Positions 1 through 10,985 of a stretch of 64,000 nucleotides of DNA are shown piece by piece. Location: positions 7,192,001 to 7,256,000 of the forward strand of contig CM072884.1 of NCBI GenBank assembly GCA_037013685.1, in the 5' to 3' direction. The notes beneath the pieces are model-generated. The model was not told the origin of the DNA. It did not search any database and saw only the letters and a list, made by a program, of their open reading frames with translations. A program made the translations under genes and the position numbers. How positions within the stretch are numbered: position 1 is the stretch's first letter; every line of letters begins with the position of its first letter. This DNA is from Acridotheres tristis (taxonomy: Eukaryota > Chordata > Aves > Passeriformes > Sturnidae).

Positions 1-940
1 TTTATCACTTCATTAAATATTTCGCTTCGGATGCTCTTGATGAGATTGCCATTCTTTCACTCATAATCTCTTCTGATGTACGTAAAATAACTTGTCAGAT
101 TTTTAATTTTAGAACACTAATCAAGAAAAATAGTCTCTAGCCTGAGAAAAATAATCCATCCTTGATTGACTCTTCCAGTAGCAGCTATTTTTACTGCAAC
201 AGCAGGTGGTTTAAGATTCTTTACAAAATACAATGTCCAGAGAAAAGCACTCCCTCCCTCTTCCTTCACACCCCTAACAAACCCATATAGCCAGATGACT
301 CCTGTCCCACTGTGAAATAATTTTAGCTTGTCCACTTGTTATCACTTGAGGTTTTCCACTGATTTCACAGCTGTATTCCTTTATCTTCTCCCTGCATGAT
401 ACCTTAAGGTCTGCTCCAATTTTTTTATTTAGATTTTATGCACAGGGATAAGTTACAACTCTTTGATACAAAGCATCTAATTTTCCAGGACACCCCACGG
501 ATATTAACAATTACACTGGAATACAAAAGCTTTTCATCCAAGCAAATAATTTGTTTTCCAGTAAAGAATGTAAGATCTCACCTCTGAAAAGGGATTTTGT
601 TGTTGTTGTTTCTCTCATAACTGTGAATGACCTGTGAGACCCATCTGGTCTTTCCACAAATGAGAGAAAGAAAACCCTTCAAGGATAAAATATTATTTAT
701 TCTATGAGAAAACAATTTTAAATTAGAAAAGGAAAGTGTTTGACTTTATAACACTGCGTGTGTCTGATTTGAATCACTCGCAGCTTGTACTAATACACCC
801 TCTTAAAATGTTAGATTGCATAATGTCTATGTGGAAAGTATAAAAACCTTTCTCGCCAGTAAGCAATTGCATATGGTCTGAAAATTAATCCCTCACTACC
901 AGAATACATAAATAGATATCCAGATTTGTTAGTGGGGCTC
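1..940. other. AT-rich stretch, nothing recognised
   Basis: I see no gene or repeat family here. A 72-codon open frame on the minus strand (117-335) has no recognisable domain and no upstream promoter or splice context. A short GTT repeat occurs near 598-610. The stretch most likely is intergenic or intronic. Confidence 0.6.
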
Positions 941-1235
941 CAGCTGCTTTGTGCTTCTCAGACGGTGCAAAAATAACCATAGACCCGGCTTAAATGTTCA
1001 GCTGAAGTGGGTTTACGGCTGCTTTCCATTACCGAAACAGTGGAGAGCAACTGGAGGGGGCTCGTGGATCTGCAACTCAGTGCCTCAATCCGTGTAGTAC
1101 AACACTAATAGCCTAGCTAGGATGCTTCAGTACTTCCCAGTTGCTGAGTGCTAGGGTACCTTTGTGAGCTGAGAACCTGTGATTACACAGATGTTAGGCG
1201 GAAAAAAAAGAGGAGAGGCGTCACGGTATTAATGC
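941..1235. promoter_or_regulatory. CpG cluster, possible regulatory element
   Basis: Nine CpG dinucleotides fall between 963 and 1225, in a window that is otherwise strongly CpG-depleted. The block has balanced composition and lacks the homopolymer runs of its surroundings. A CRE-like GCGTCACGG lies at 1218-1226. There is no TATA box, ORF or splice context nearby, so a distal enhancer or an old GC-richer repeat are both possible. The regulatory reading is an inference from composition only. Confidence 0.25.
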
Positions 1236-1937
1236 TCTAACTCAGTGGAAGTGTGTGTGTCCTGAGGAAATTTGTATGAATAATGTAGTGTAGGTCAGAT
1301 AATGGTCAAGTCCTAGCATGAATATACACAACTGTTCTGGGAACTGGGAAGTTTTGCTCGTGTTCTGTCTTTAGTGGCTTATCCTGATCTGCTTTATGTA
1401 TTTTGAAATTGGGTCAGAATTTACAAGGTCAGTTACTATCTCACAGCTGACACATGAAAATTTATTCAGCAATTTATTTCGTTTTCACATCATGCTATGC
1501 ATGTCTCTGGTACTTGTAATTCTGTTCTGAGAATTTTGGTTTTGAAGCCCATTTTTCTGTAATCCTAATATTGAGTTACGTATTCAAAATAAGGAAAGAA
1601 ATCCCAGTTGCCCATGTGAATCACCTATAAAGGATAGTAGAAGAAATCTTTGACAGATGGAGCATTATTTTCCCCATGCAGGAAGAAATTACTTTTGGAC
1701 TTCTTTCCAAACTACCTGATACAGAGATTATGTAGAGGTGGAGGATATCACCTACAGCAATGTAAATTTGCGTTAGAATTGGGGTGTTTAAGCTAAAAGC
1801 ATTCAAACTGTGATGCTGATGTACCAGCAGTCAGGAAAGACACCATGCCAGCTGTCCAGAGAAATTGTGGGGAGAGTTTGCATCAAGGTCTTGAGTTCAG
1901 TACCTGGATCTGCATCTTCTTCTGCCTACTCCTATAG
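1236..1937. other. AT-rich stretch, nothing recognised
   Basis: No gene, repeat family or RNA gene is recognisable. A 61-codon minus-strand open frame (1621-1806) has no family features. Confidence 0.55.
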
Positions 1938-1996
1938 ATTTGGCTGCCTCTGTTCAAGGTCAGCTCTCCTGTGGTGCTGTAGAAAACACCCAAATG
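1938..1996 (+). other. Splice-site-bounded stretch, possible cryptic or non-coding exon
   Basis: A long pyrimidine tract ending in CCTATAG (1931-1937) forms a good acceptor. ATG|GTAAGA at 1994-2002 forms a good donor. The 59 bp between them is open in two of the three forward frames, and neither translation is recognisable. Such site pairs arise by chance in tens of kilobases, so this is a weak candidate for a lncRNA exon or a pseudo-exon. Confidence 0.12.
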
Positions 1997-4900
1997 GTAA
2001 GAGCTGTGAGCAACCTTGTCTGAGGCTTCTCTAATGGAAGTTACAAGGAGGCAAAACTGAAAACAACTGTTCAAGAGATGGTGGTTGGACCAACCAACAC
2101 CTATAGACCTGTAACATCTCCCTGCTGTGAGCATAATGTCACAGCACCCTTATTGTGGTTTTGACAGCCAGGCTGATGCAGCATGGACTGCACAAAAATA
2201 ACTTGGTTTTGTTTTACTGTCCTAAAAATCTCAATACACGGTAGCCTGATACAGTTGACACAAACTGTTCTTTTGGATATTTTTCCACAATGGTCTATTA
2301 TATTTAATGACCAACTGTTGATGATCCTATGGATATTTCTGCATGACTTGGTACAGCTTTTGATGGCAAGATGTTTAAGCTGAAATGCAGTACCTTGTGC
2401 TTGTCTCAGTCCAAGACATCATATGCAATTTCCACAGTTCAGCTGATGCAGGAACCTTGACAATCTGTCATGCCATGAGATATATCAGAGCCTCTAGGAA
2501 ACAATGAATTCCAGAGTTACTGATAAAGGTATGTTGTGCCTAATCATGTGTTTACAAGCAGAATCCTACTTGTGTGAGAATCTGTGGCCAGTTAGAATAT
2601 TGTAACACCCAATGACTTGGAAGAGAGCTTAAATTAAGTTCAAAAAGAATACTTATATTAAATATAATCATGCATTTGTTTTCATCAGGGGCACTTTCCT
2701 GTATATAGATCCTAAGGAGAGAAAGGATTACAATTTTTCTCAGGCCAAGATTGTAAAATATTTCTTTTCAACTCTGTTACATGTAATAAACTCTTATCTA
2801 CTTATAGTAGAAGATCAGTCATCTATTATCTTACTTCAAATTATTCTCAAAATTTAAGTGATCAAAATCTATTTTATTTTTTTGGGACATGCAAGAGTCT
2901 ATAACTCAAGGAACAATTTCTGTGCAAGGGAGAGCAAGATACTGTACTACCCTTATACATGTGTTAATTTCTCTAAGTACATAGTAAATTCTTTAGCATA
3001 GCCTGAACTGTTAAACCTTTTATATAGGACTAATTGGGTTAATCCAATGCCCTTCAGCATCCAAACTTGTGGTCCCTTTTATTCTTAAATACTGTAAAAT
3101 ATAAATTCTACTTGGAAAATATAGTCATATGTGAATAAAACAGTCAGAGAGTTCCAGCAGACATACAACCATGAATCCACAATAGCAGTGCTGAAACCAG
3201 AACAGCCTCAATTGGCTTTTTTTTTTTTCCCCCACACATGGCAATGCTTGCTGATGCAAGTAAGGCAACTTCACCTTTTGTGTATCTCTTGCCCAACTCT
3301 TTTGACCTCTGCTTCAAGAGCAGCTTGCCAGGATGGAGAATTCATGCCTATGTCATCATTTTAATCAGGCTAATGCATTGCAAGGAATTAATAACTTCAT
3401 CATTTCTCTGGTACTATTCAGCTTACTGTTATCGATATTTAAGGTTACTGGAAAAACTATGAAACTCCCCCTTAGGGAAAATTGCTTATTTTTACTCAAC
3501 TCTTTTGAGACAAGACTTGCATATTTTGTAACCCACCAGCTCTTTCAAGATGTGTTATCTGTTTGCCCTGGGGGCTTGGTTCTGGAATCATTTACATCAG
3601 TTTTAAACAGAAGTCTGTTCAGCAAAACGTGTTACTCCACCAGTAAATCAGTTTGCCATAAAATCTGAATCAGTCTGTGCTTTGTACTTAGTCCTCAGGC
3701 TTCACGTTTGTTTCATTAGCGCTCCCCTTCTCTTTTCTAGAGAGACCTGCTTTTGATTTACAGTAGTAACCTTCTGTCCTGCACTGGCTTAGCCTTTGAG
3801 CCATTACTTTTTCATTTTTAGCCTTGGGCCAGCTGTCTGTAACCTTTGTGTCTTGCATCAGTGGTATTCAGCCTCTTGTAGTTTACAGCAATCATGTAGC
3901 AATGACCTTATAAACTTTCTGTACCTTTCTCCTTCTTGAGTGTTCAAATTCACATCTAGAATGGCAGTGTATTGTTCAGCAGCTGCTGGCCTCTTTCACT
4001 TGGGTTTCCAAAATCTGTTGGAAATATAAGCTAGGCTTATCTTCTTTCTATCTTGAAATGTTACAGCATTTATAGGTATGCTGCCACCAGCATTTAAGGA
4101 GATTTTTTATCCTTTCTTTGTTTTGGGCCTTCTGTGATCTTTGTCAGGTAGGGAAAAAGTGGATGTTTTTATAATTAAAAAAAAAAAAAAAAAAGGTAGT
4201 AAATAAATCCAGCCTTTATAAATTCAATCTGGAAGAAAGCAGCAACAAACTGGTTCTCTTTCACAGCTTTTGCTGTCATTTTGTTAACTCCAGACTGTAT
4301 CAGATGCAGGTTTCTCTTACTCTAACTCATGATGCATTAATTTAAATATCAGAGAACTTCTCAGCACCTGTTGGACTGACACCATATGCTCCTATCTTAC
4401 AGAAAGATGTCAGAGAAATAGGCTTCTTTGAAGCAGGAGATAGAGGGATGATCCATAGAAGAAGGCCATGAAGCTGAAAATACACTGCATGGCATGCACA
4501 GGTGAAAGGACTTGCCCATTTGGTCCAAGAAATCTGTCAGGCATCCATCACACTGCCAGCAGGATTGTAAATTATAAAGAGCATATAAGTCTTGAAGGTA
4601 ACAACAGAATACATCACCCTCATGGCTTTACAACTCGCTTAAATCTAGAGATCTGTGATGTAAAAAAAATAATGAAAGAAAAAACTAAGGCAAAGAGTTA
4701 TTTTAGCATAGGTGTTATATCAGCAATTCATATTTAAAGATACTTCAGCATTTATGTGGAGTTATAAAATTACAGGACATGCTTTATAAAGTTAAAACCA
4801 ATCCTTGGGGTTCCTTTTGCCTTAATTTTTTTCAATGTTATTTGTTGCTATTCTTAGTTTAGAATTTTATGACTTTTTTCCTAAAATTTGAGAACTGCGG

Positions 4901-6185
4901 AGAAGTTTTTAAATAAATTCTTGTGTTTCCTGACTGCAGTTTAGCAGCACAGTTCAGAAAGTTACCTCATTAAGGTATCTGTAGTGTAGTAGGTACTAAG
5001 TTAACCTACAGCTTTAGAAATCTATTATTTCCAACTGAATATAAATTCTCATATTACTCTTCTCACTTCATGATTTTAAGAGTGCTCCAAGTTCAAAGAT
5101 CCTTAAAAGGATACTGTTCATCAGATGAAAAACAGCTTGGTTATAATTTTGTGTAAAAAGATTAAAATAAATAGCCTTGTCCCCCTCCCTGTTTTGCTCA
5201 TGAAGTCACAACACTTAAGATTTCTTTGTTGTAATTTTGTTGTGGGTTTTTGATTGCCTCAATATATATTCTCTAACCGTTATACAAAACTTACTGATGT
5301 TTTGCTTCATAGAGGAGGAATTTAATTTTTTATTACTGCTTTGAGTAGTTAATAATGTGAAACAAAATACTGGAGTTTGCATTGGTTCTTCTTGTATGAC
5401 ATTCTCGTTAGTATGTTTTTCTTTAATTTTTCCTCAGTTTTTGTTCTTTGAAAAAGGCTCTTTTGCATATTTATTTTCTGGTTTCTGGGCTTTTTTAGTA
5501 AAAAAAAGTCACGTGATATATTTAGTGGTATTCAAACAATTGGATTCAAATGAGTTGCAGGACATTTAGTGCGGGGGACTAAGTCAGCAATATCCTTGAT
5601 CTCAATCTCAGGGCATGGCGAGTTGTACACAGAGGAAATCAACAGTCTGTGGTAGAATGTTTGCAGTAATTCCTGATGGAGCCACTGCTTTTCAGACTAA
5701 ACGACAAGAGTGGAGGGTAGCAAAAAATTCCATGAAAAAAAGAAATATCATAAATATAAAATGTTTTTGTGTGTGCATGTGTATGCAGATATAGTTAGTC
5801 TAAATAAAAACCTTTGCTAACTCTTAAAATGGCTACTTTTAGGCCCATTATGATGACACATTTTTAACACCTGTAGCATTTTTGAGAATTAACTGATTCT
5901 TTCCACAGTACTTACCCAGCCTGTGTTCCTTCTGTATCTTAAAATGCTTGTTAATAATCTCCCTCCTAGTTCAGGAAGATTATGATAAATCGCCGAGTGC
6001 TTCACCAGGAGGAATATGGTGTTGAAGATGAAAATTATTAAATTTTAGGATATACAGAGACTTATTTTATGGTTTTTTTTCAGAACTGTATACTTTGCTT
6101 TTCCTTTCTTGGCCTGCAATTCCACAAAGGCAAAATTTGCCCAATATGCAGTTATTTACATATGTTGGATGCATGTTCTTTAATA
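1997..6185. other. AT-rich stretch with a poly-A run
   Basis: No gene is supported. An 18-A run lies at 4177-4194 and a poly-T followed by poly-C near 3218-3233. Short open frames (for example 3333-3668, 111 codons, and 4468-4737, 89 codons) match no family I know and lack splice or promoter context. Confidence 0.55.
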
Positions 6186-6620
6186 TCCCTAAAACTGGTT
6201 TTGTTCAGCTCCCGAGGCAGCTTTCCTTTAATCAACAATAATTGAACAATGAAGAATTTATCTGGCTGAGGGCTTCTGGTTTCATCATCTGCTGGAATTT
6301 TTAGGGCCTTTCTAATTATCTAACTGCATATCTCTGTGGCTCATTGCTGTCCAGGGTCAGAGTTAACTCTGCACAGGAAGGCTACTTATTATTACTATCT
6401 GTTAATTACAGATAAGTATCAAAATTACTATAACAGTGGGCTTTATACAACACAATTGCTCAAAGCTAAGATAAAACTAAAAGTAATTAGGTAATATTCA
6501 CCTGGTCATTAAACAATTGCTGTCACAGCTAAACAAGTTTAAACTAAAGCCACAGGCAAGTCGAGCCGAATGAAGCCTGACAAATCCTAAGGCTGAGACC
6601 TTTGCAGGGCTCATGCAGTC
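6186..6620. promoter_or_regulatory. Enhancer-like block rich in homeodomain core sites
   Basis: This stretch has mixed composition without homopolymers and many TAAT/ATTA cores, including a TTAATTA at 6403-6409 flanked by the inverted arms TATCTG and CAGATA. Such texture is common in conserved developmental enhancers, but conservation cannot be seen from one sequence. No coding frame, splice pair or repeat family is visible. The call is an inference. Confidence 0.22.
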
Positions 6621-8047
6621 CTGGAATCCTATTGTTAGTCATAATAACACTTTATTTACTGGACTTGCAGGCTACAATGCTGTGTGTGAAAAGAAATGAG
6701 TGCTCTTGGTAATAAGAAAATTCAGAGGTAGAATCCTACATATAGTCTTGTCTACAACTCTTTGGATCCATGGAAGGTGCAGTACATCATTCAGAGTGAT
6801 AAAGATTTACACGTGCTTTAACATTCAATATGAACATTTTCCATCTTACTCTAAGGATACTTTCCTATCTGAAGAAAATGCACAGTGCCAAAAATCAAAT
6901 AGTGTATGATGTTCAACAAACATGTTTGTAAACTTATTTGTTTATTTACATAACATGCATTGATTTAGTCTCTCAAAACCTTTTTATTTTTAGTTTAAAC
7001 TTCATTTATGCTATAATTTAGCTTAGAATTCACTGTCACTTTAGGGAGGTAAAAATGTCCTTTCTATAGAGATAAGTAATTATTTTAATAACTTGTGACT
7101 GATTTTATTCAAAATATTTTTTGAATATTCAGAAAGAATTTGATTGCCAGAGAAAGCACAAGGCAGTTCATCTGCTATACAATTGTCTTTCTTCCAAATC
7201 AAAAGTGTGTGTAATAGGAGACTTCCCACTTTCCTTATTCCAAATGCTAGAGAGTTTTAAAGATGAAAGTTTTAGTTGTTCATGCAGTACTTACCTCCCA
7301 CAGTTTTTAATCTGATGATATAACACTGATACTTGTACAATACAATTTGATAGATATGTATTTGGTTATTTTCATATATGTGGCATAAATACAGTGTTGT
7401 CTTACATTTAAAAGTATCAAACATACTACTCTAATAACCAGGAAATGGCTCAAGTTTGGAAAATATTGTAAACAGAATATATGTGATATACAATTAAATT
7501 AGATCCTTTTCTATTCTTTTGTAGATAGTAGCAGAATTTTGAAATCTATATAGGACATAACTGGTGCCATCATGCTGGAGAAAATTCTGAGATTGCATAA
7601 CAATCATGTGCAATACATAAGAGCTACTGCAGAAGAAATATTCAGCGTTAGTAGAATCTGAATCAATGTTCTTGGATTATCATGACAGTAAAAGTGTTAT
7701 ATTCTGTTGGAGTTCTAAAAGTTTTTTGAAGTAAGCTGTCTGAAAAATAGTTTTTATTTTCTGCTGGTTGGATATCTGATTCTTATTTTATATTATTCAA
7801 CATTACTGGGGTAATGTTGCCACAGCTTTGGTAGCAAGCATTTGGGGCGGGAGCCCAGATGGTCATGAGTACATGTGGAAGAGCTGTCCACTGAGCAGTC
7901 ACAGCTGGTATCATTTGCCTGGAGGAAACAACAGCAGCAGAAAGAAAAAATTTGCTGAAAGTTGGTTTGTTTTATTAGCAAATTAACTACAATTTTATCA
8001 GCTCTTTCTTTTGAAGTAGGTTAAGTAACACCCAGCACAGTACCATA
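6621..8047. other. AT-rich stretch with a small hairpin
   Basis: No gene is recognised. A small perfect inverted repeat, CAACATTAC/GTAATGTTG, lies at 7798-7806 and 7811-7819 with a 4-nt loop. Open frames here are short and unrecognised. Confidence 0.55.
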
Positions 8048-8053
8048 ATTTTC
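8048..8053. repeat. Target-site duplication, left copy
   Basis: ATTTTC directly abuts the left end of the solo LTR. The identical 6-mer abuts its right end at 8485-8490. Confidence 0.78.
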
Positions 8054-8484
8054 TGTTGCCACAAAGCAGCCGAGACTCAGTTTCTTCATGCAGGAAAAGC
8101 CCATTCTTTATTCACATAACTCATTTTTGTACAGTTTTTACAGACCTCGTGTTTAACTCCCATTGGCCAGTAGTTTTCTTGCCACCTAATATATTGGTTA
8201 AAAGGTGCTTTGTGTGTACATGCTGAGACTCTCTTTCACTCAGATGTTTACTTATCTTCTTCACTGGTTCTCATGGGACAGATCTTTTGTTTATGCAGGT
8301 GCACACTTATTTTCTTACTAGAATAGATTGTTGAGCTAACTGGCTTTTCATTCCCAAGGTTGTTTCACATGAGAACCCAGCTAGCTGCACCTAGAAGAAG
8401 TAACAGGCTAGCTGGTAATTTTAACAGAGCAAGCCCTGATTTTATAAGGCCTTTTTTTATAACATCTTGCACCTGTCTGCAACA
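8054..8484 (-). mobile_element. Solo LTR of an endogenous retrovirus (class II-like)
   Basis: The element is 431 bp and has the inverted termini TGTTGC...GCAACA. It is flanked by a perfect 6-bp target duplication, ATTTTC (8048-8053 and 8485-8490). Read on the minus strand it has LTR architecture: a CCAAT-type sequence (CTGGCCAATGGG), then an AATAAAGAATGGG polyadenylation region, then a short U5 ending CTGCTTTGTGGCAACA. A 6-bp duplication is typical of ERVK/alpharetrovirus-type (class II) integrases. No internal retroviral sequence is attached, so this is a recombined solo LTR. The intact duplication suggests a fairly recent insertion. The exact subfamily is unknown to me. Confidence 0.8.
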
Positions 8485-8490
8485 ATTTTC
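8485..8490. repeat. Target-site duplication, right copy
   Basis: ATTTTC directly follows the right end of the solo LTR and matches 8048-8053 exactly. Confidence 0.78.
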
Positions 8491-9655
8491 CTGTTAGTTG
8501 TGTCTGGTATGATGTTTGTTTCCAAGAAGAGAAGAGAGCCTTATGGTGGTGGTGCCTACTGCCTTTGCCTCAAATGTGCATCCTGAATATTCTCATAAAA
8601 AAAGGAATGCATATAAAAAAGGAAGTGCCTGGTAAGTGCTTTTTTGGGGAGTTTAGAAACGTGCAGATCTTCCTCCTCACAGAGAATTATAATGCCTATG
8701 AATGTTAACCTTGAAAGGGTATTAGCTAAAGGTGTGATCTTCTCCATTAGTTTAAACAAAAGAAATAGCCCGTTTCTGTAATAATTGGAATAGTTGAACT
8801 TCTTCTAAATTTGTGTCTACAACTAAAGTACCTCTTGGTTCTTCTTTAAGGATGGTTTGCAGACAGATTTCTAATTAGTAAAATGCTGAAGTAACAAACT
8901 TCTAAAACACGTGCAATACTTCTGCAGGCTCATGGCTTCTTTCTTCCTGATATACACCCTTGGATATGCAGTCAGACATACACAAGTTTTGTATCTACTA
9001 GATTTAATTCATAGAATACCCAAAGGACAGTTGGCTTAAAGATATTTTTTCATCCTAACAGAGTAGATTTTAACTAGGAGCAATGAATGCTAAATTCATT
9101 CAGTGTGATGAAGCTACAACAGGAACCAAGTATTTCCTGATTATCTCCTATACTGGCACTCAATTTCTTAGGTAATCTGGATTCCCAAAATCACATCAAA
9201 GCCTAATAGAACTCAGGACACCTTAAAAAGAAAAAGGACTGTGTAAGTCCATGTTAACAGGCAGAATCTAGTTAAATCAGACATTTTCTACGGGCATATT
9301 TTATCTTTGTCATTGAAGAGATAAAAAGATGATGGTAAAAGAACATTTGGGGAATGAAGAATTTTTCTGCCTTAAGATTAGAGCTTTCATTATGTTGCTC
9401 TAGGTGGGAGAAATTTAAATGCAGATGCCATTGCAGACTTTATCTTTGTGAAGACTGGATCAAAGGGAAATTAATCTGCTACATAAGAATCACCAGAAAC
9501 TACTTGGTCAAAGGATCAGTACTTTGGCCTCATCTAGTCAAGTTTTGAATGCTTCTAAAGGTCATAATTTCCCAAGCTCTCTGTGTACCTATTTTAGCCT
9601 TTGACCTCCTTCATGGTGAAAATATTTTACCCAACAGCTAGTGGGACTTACCCTG
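8491..9655. other. AT-rich stretch, nothing recognised
   Basis: No gene or repeat family is seen. Open frames at 8556-8759 (minus) and 9354-9548 (plus) are short and match no known family. Confidence 0.55.
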
Positions 9656-9862
9656 GTTGTGACCTGGTTTATTGCCTCTTATTCTCCTCCTGTGTGCCTC
9701 TGAGAGGAGTCTGTCTTCAGCTTCCTCCTGGGAAGGAAGAGGGTACCCAGCCATCTTCATGACACTCCACTGGACTCACTCAATACCAGTCATCTTACTG
9801 GGGAACCCAGCCTGGTAACAAGTGCTCAGGAGGGGAGGGCTCACACTCATAGACCTGCTGCC
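9656..9862 (-). mobile_element. CR1 LINE fragment
   Basis: The plus strand shows the reverse complement of the 3' part of CR1. It has a TTGCCTCTTATTCTCC block, then CCTCTGAGAGGAGTCTG, then a CACTCCACTGGACTCACT block and CTTACTGGGGAACCCAG. Their order and spacing follow the avian CR1 consensus as I know it. The copy is diverged, lacks the 3' tail and carries no reverse-transcriptase frame, so it is an old 5'- and 3'-truncated fragment. Confidence 0.7.
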
Positions 9863-10835
9863 TAAAGTTTTGGAAATGCAGCCCAAGATATGCTTGTTTC
9901 TCTTTAATTAAAGAGATTAAATTATCTTTTTTTATTAAAGACATCTTATGTAGTACAGGACCATGTTAAGATACATCACATACGCTGGAAAAAAGGCATC
10001 ATGAATGATTGCATGTGTATATTGTGTTATCTAGGTTGTCTTAGGTTTTTTTTCTTTTTTTTTTTTTCTTTTAATAACTAATTCTTTCTGGCTAATATAT
10101 TCACTGATAACTTCCATTCATAACTGCATATTCCTGTCCACCCTAGAGTTGTAATGCTCAAATAAATTATCAAGTCAGGTCTTGAAAACTCCTCAGATAT
10201 TCCATAAGTTGATGTGTGGAAGGGAAATAGGAACATGCATAGAAAACTTTGTTACAGAAAGAGGTACTGATGTTCAGTACGGACTAATAATTGAGTTTGT
10301 GTTTAGGCACAGATTTTCCAGTGGAATTACTTGGAGTGGAATACTTCTGAAAGCCTGGTCCTTCAGAGAAGGTTAGAAGTCATGCTGCAAGGAGAGGCAT
10401 TTGTTATTACTCTAGGTTATCTTCTATTTGCAAATCTGCTTATTTAAATCCTTTTTTGGGTCTGTAGTATCACAGCCTTTCAGTCTTTGCTGTAATGGTT
10501 TGTATGCCCAGAAGACTTTGTCAGAAAAGAAGGTTCAGTACTTTTACTAGCTGCAGTACTCTGAATGGCTTATGGAAAGCATTTATGTGATACCTGTCTC
10601 ACACTGAATATACTCACTCAGAAGACTAAATTGTAAAATAATTTTAATTCATTATTTTTGCATTTTGTAACCAGCATAGCAAATATGGAAACATCCTTAT
10701 AACCATATGCTGGTTAATGGCTGTTCATTCTTGAAAGGGGATGCATTTTAATGAGTGCTAAAATAATTTGTGTGCATAGAGGAGCTGGAAAATTTGCGTA
10801 GGTCTTTGATAGCAAAAATACTCAATAAGCATTTT
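9863..10835. other. AT-rich stretch, nothing recognised
   Basis: T-rich tracts near 10047-10070 are the only structure seen. No gene is supported. Confidence 0.55.
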
Positions 10836-10985
10836 TGCTGGCTGAGGTAGAGTTAATTTTCTTCATACTAGATAGTAGGAGGCTGTTTTTTGGATTTAGC
10901 CTGGAAACAGTGATGGTAATAGAGAGAAGCTTTCCTTAGTGCTGAGCAAACCATCTAAATCAACATAGGTGCTTTATGAGTGACC
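10836..10985 (+). mobile_element. Old ERVL-type LTR, 5' end fragment
   Basis: The sequence begins TGCTGGCTGAGGTAGAG and continues through TTAATTTTCTTCATAC, GGCTGTTTTTTGGATTTAG and GGAAACAGTGATGGTAA. This is the start of the same avian LTR family found in fuller form at 32.2 and 55.4 kb. Similarity fades after about 10985, so most of the LTR is lost or too diverged to see. It is the most decayed of the three copies. Confidence 0.65.
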
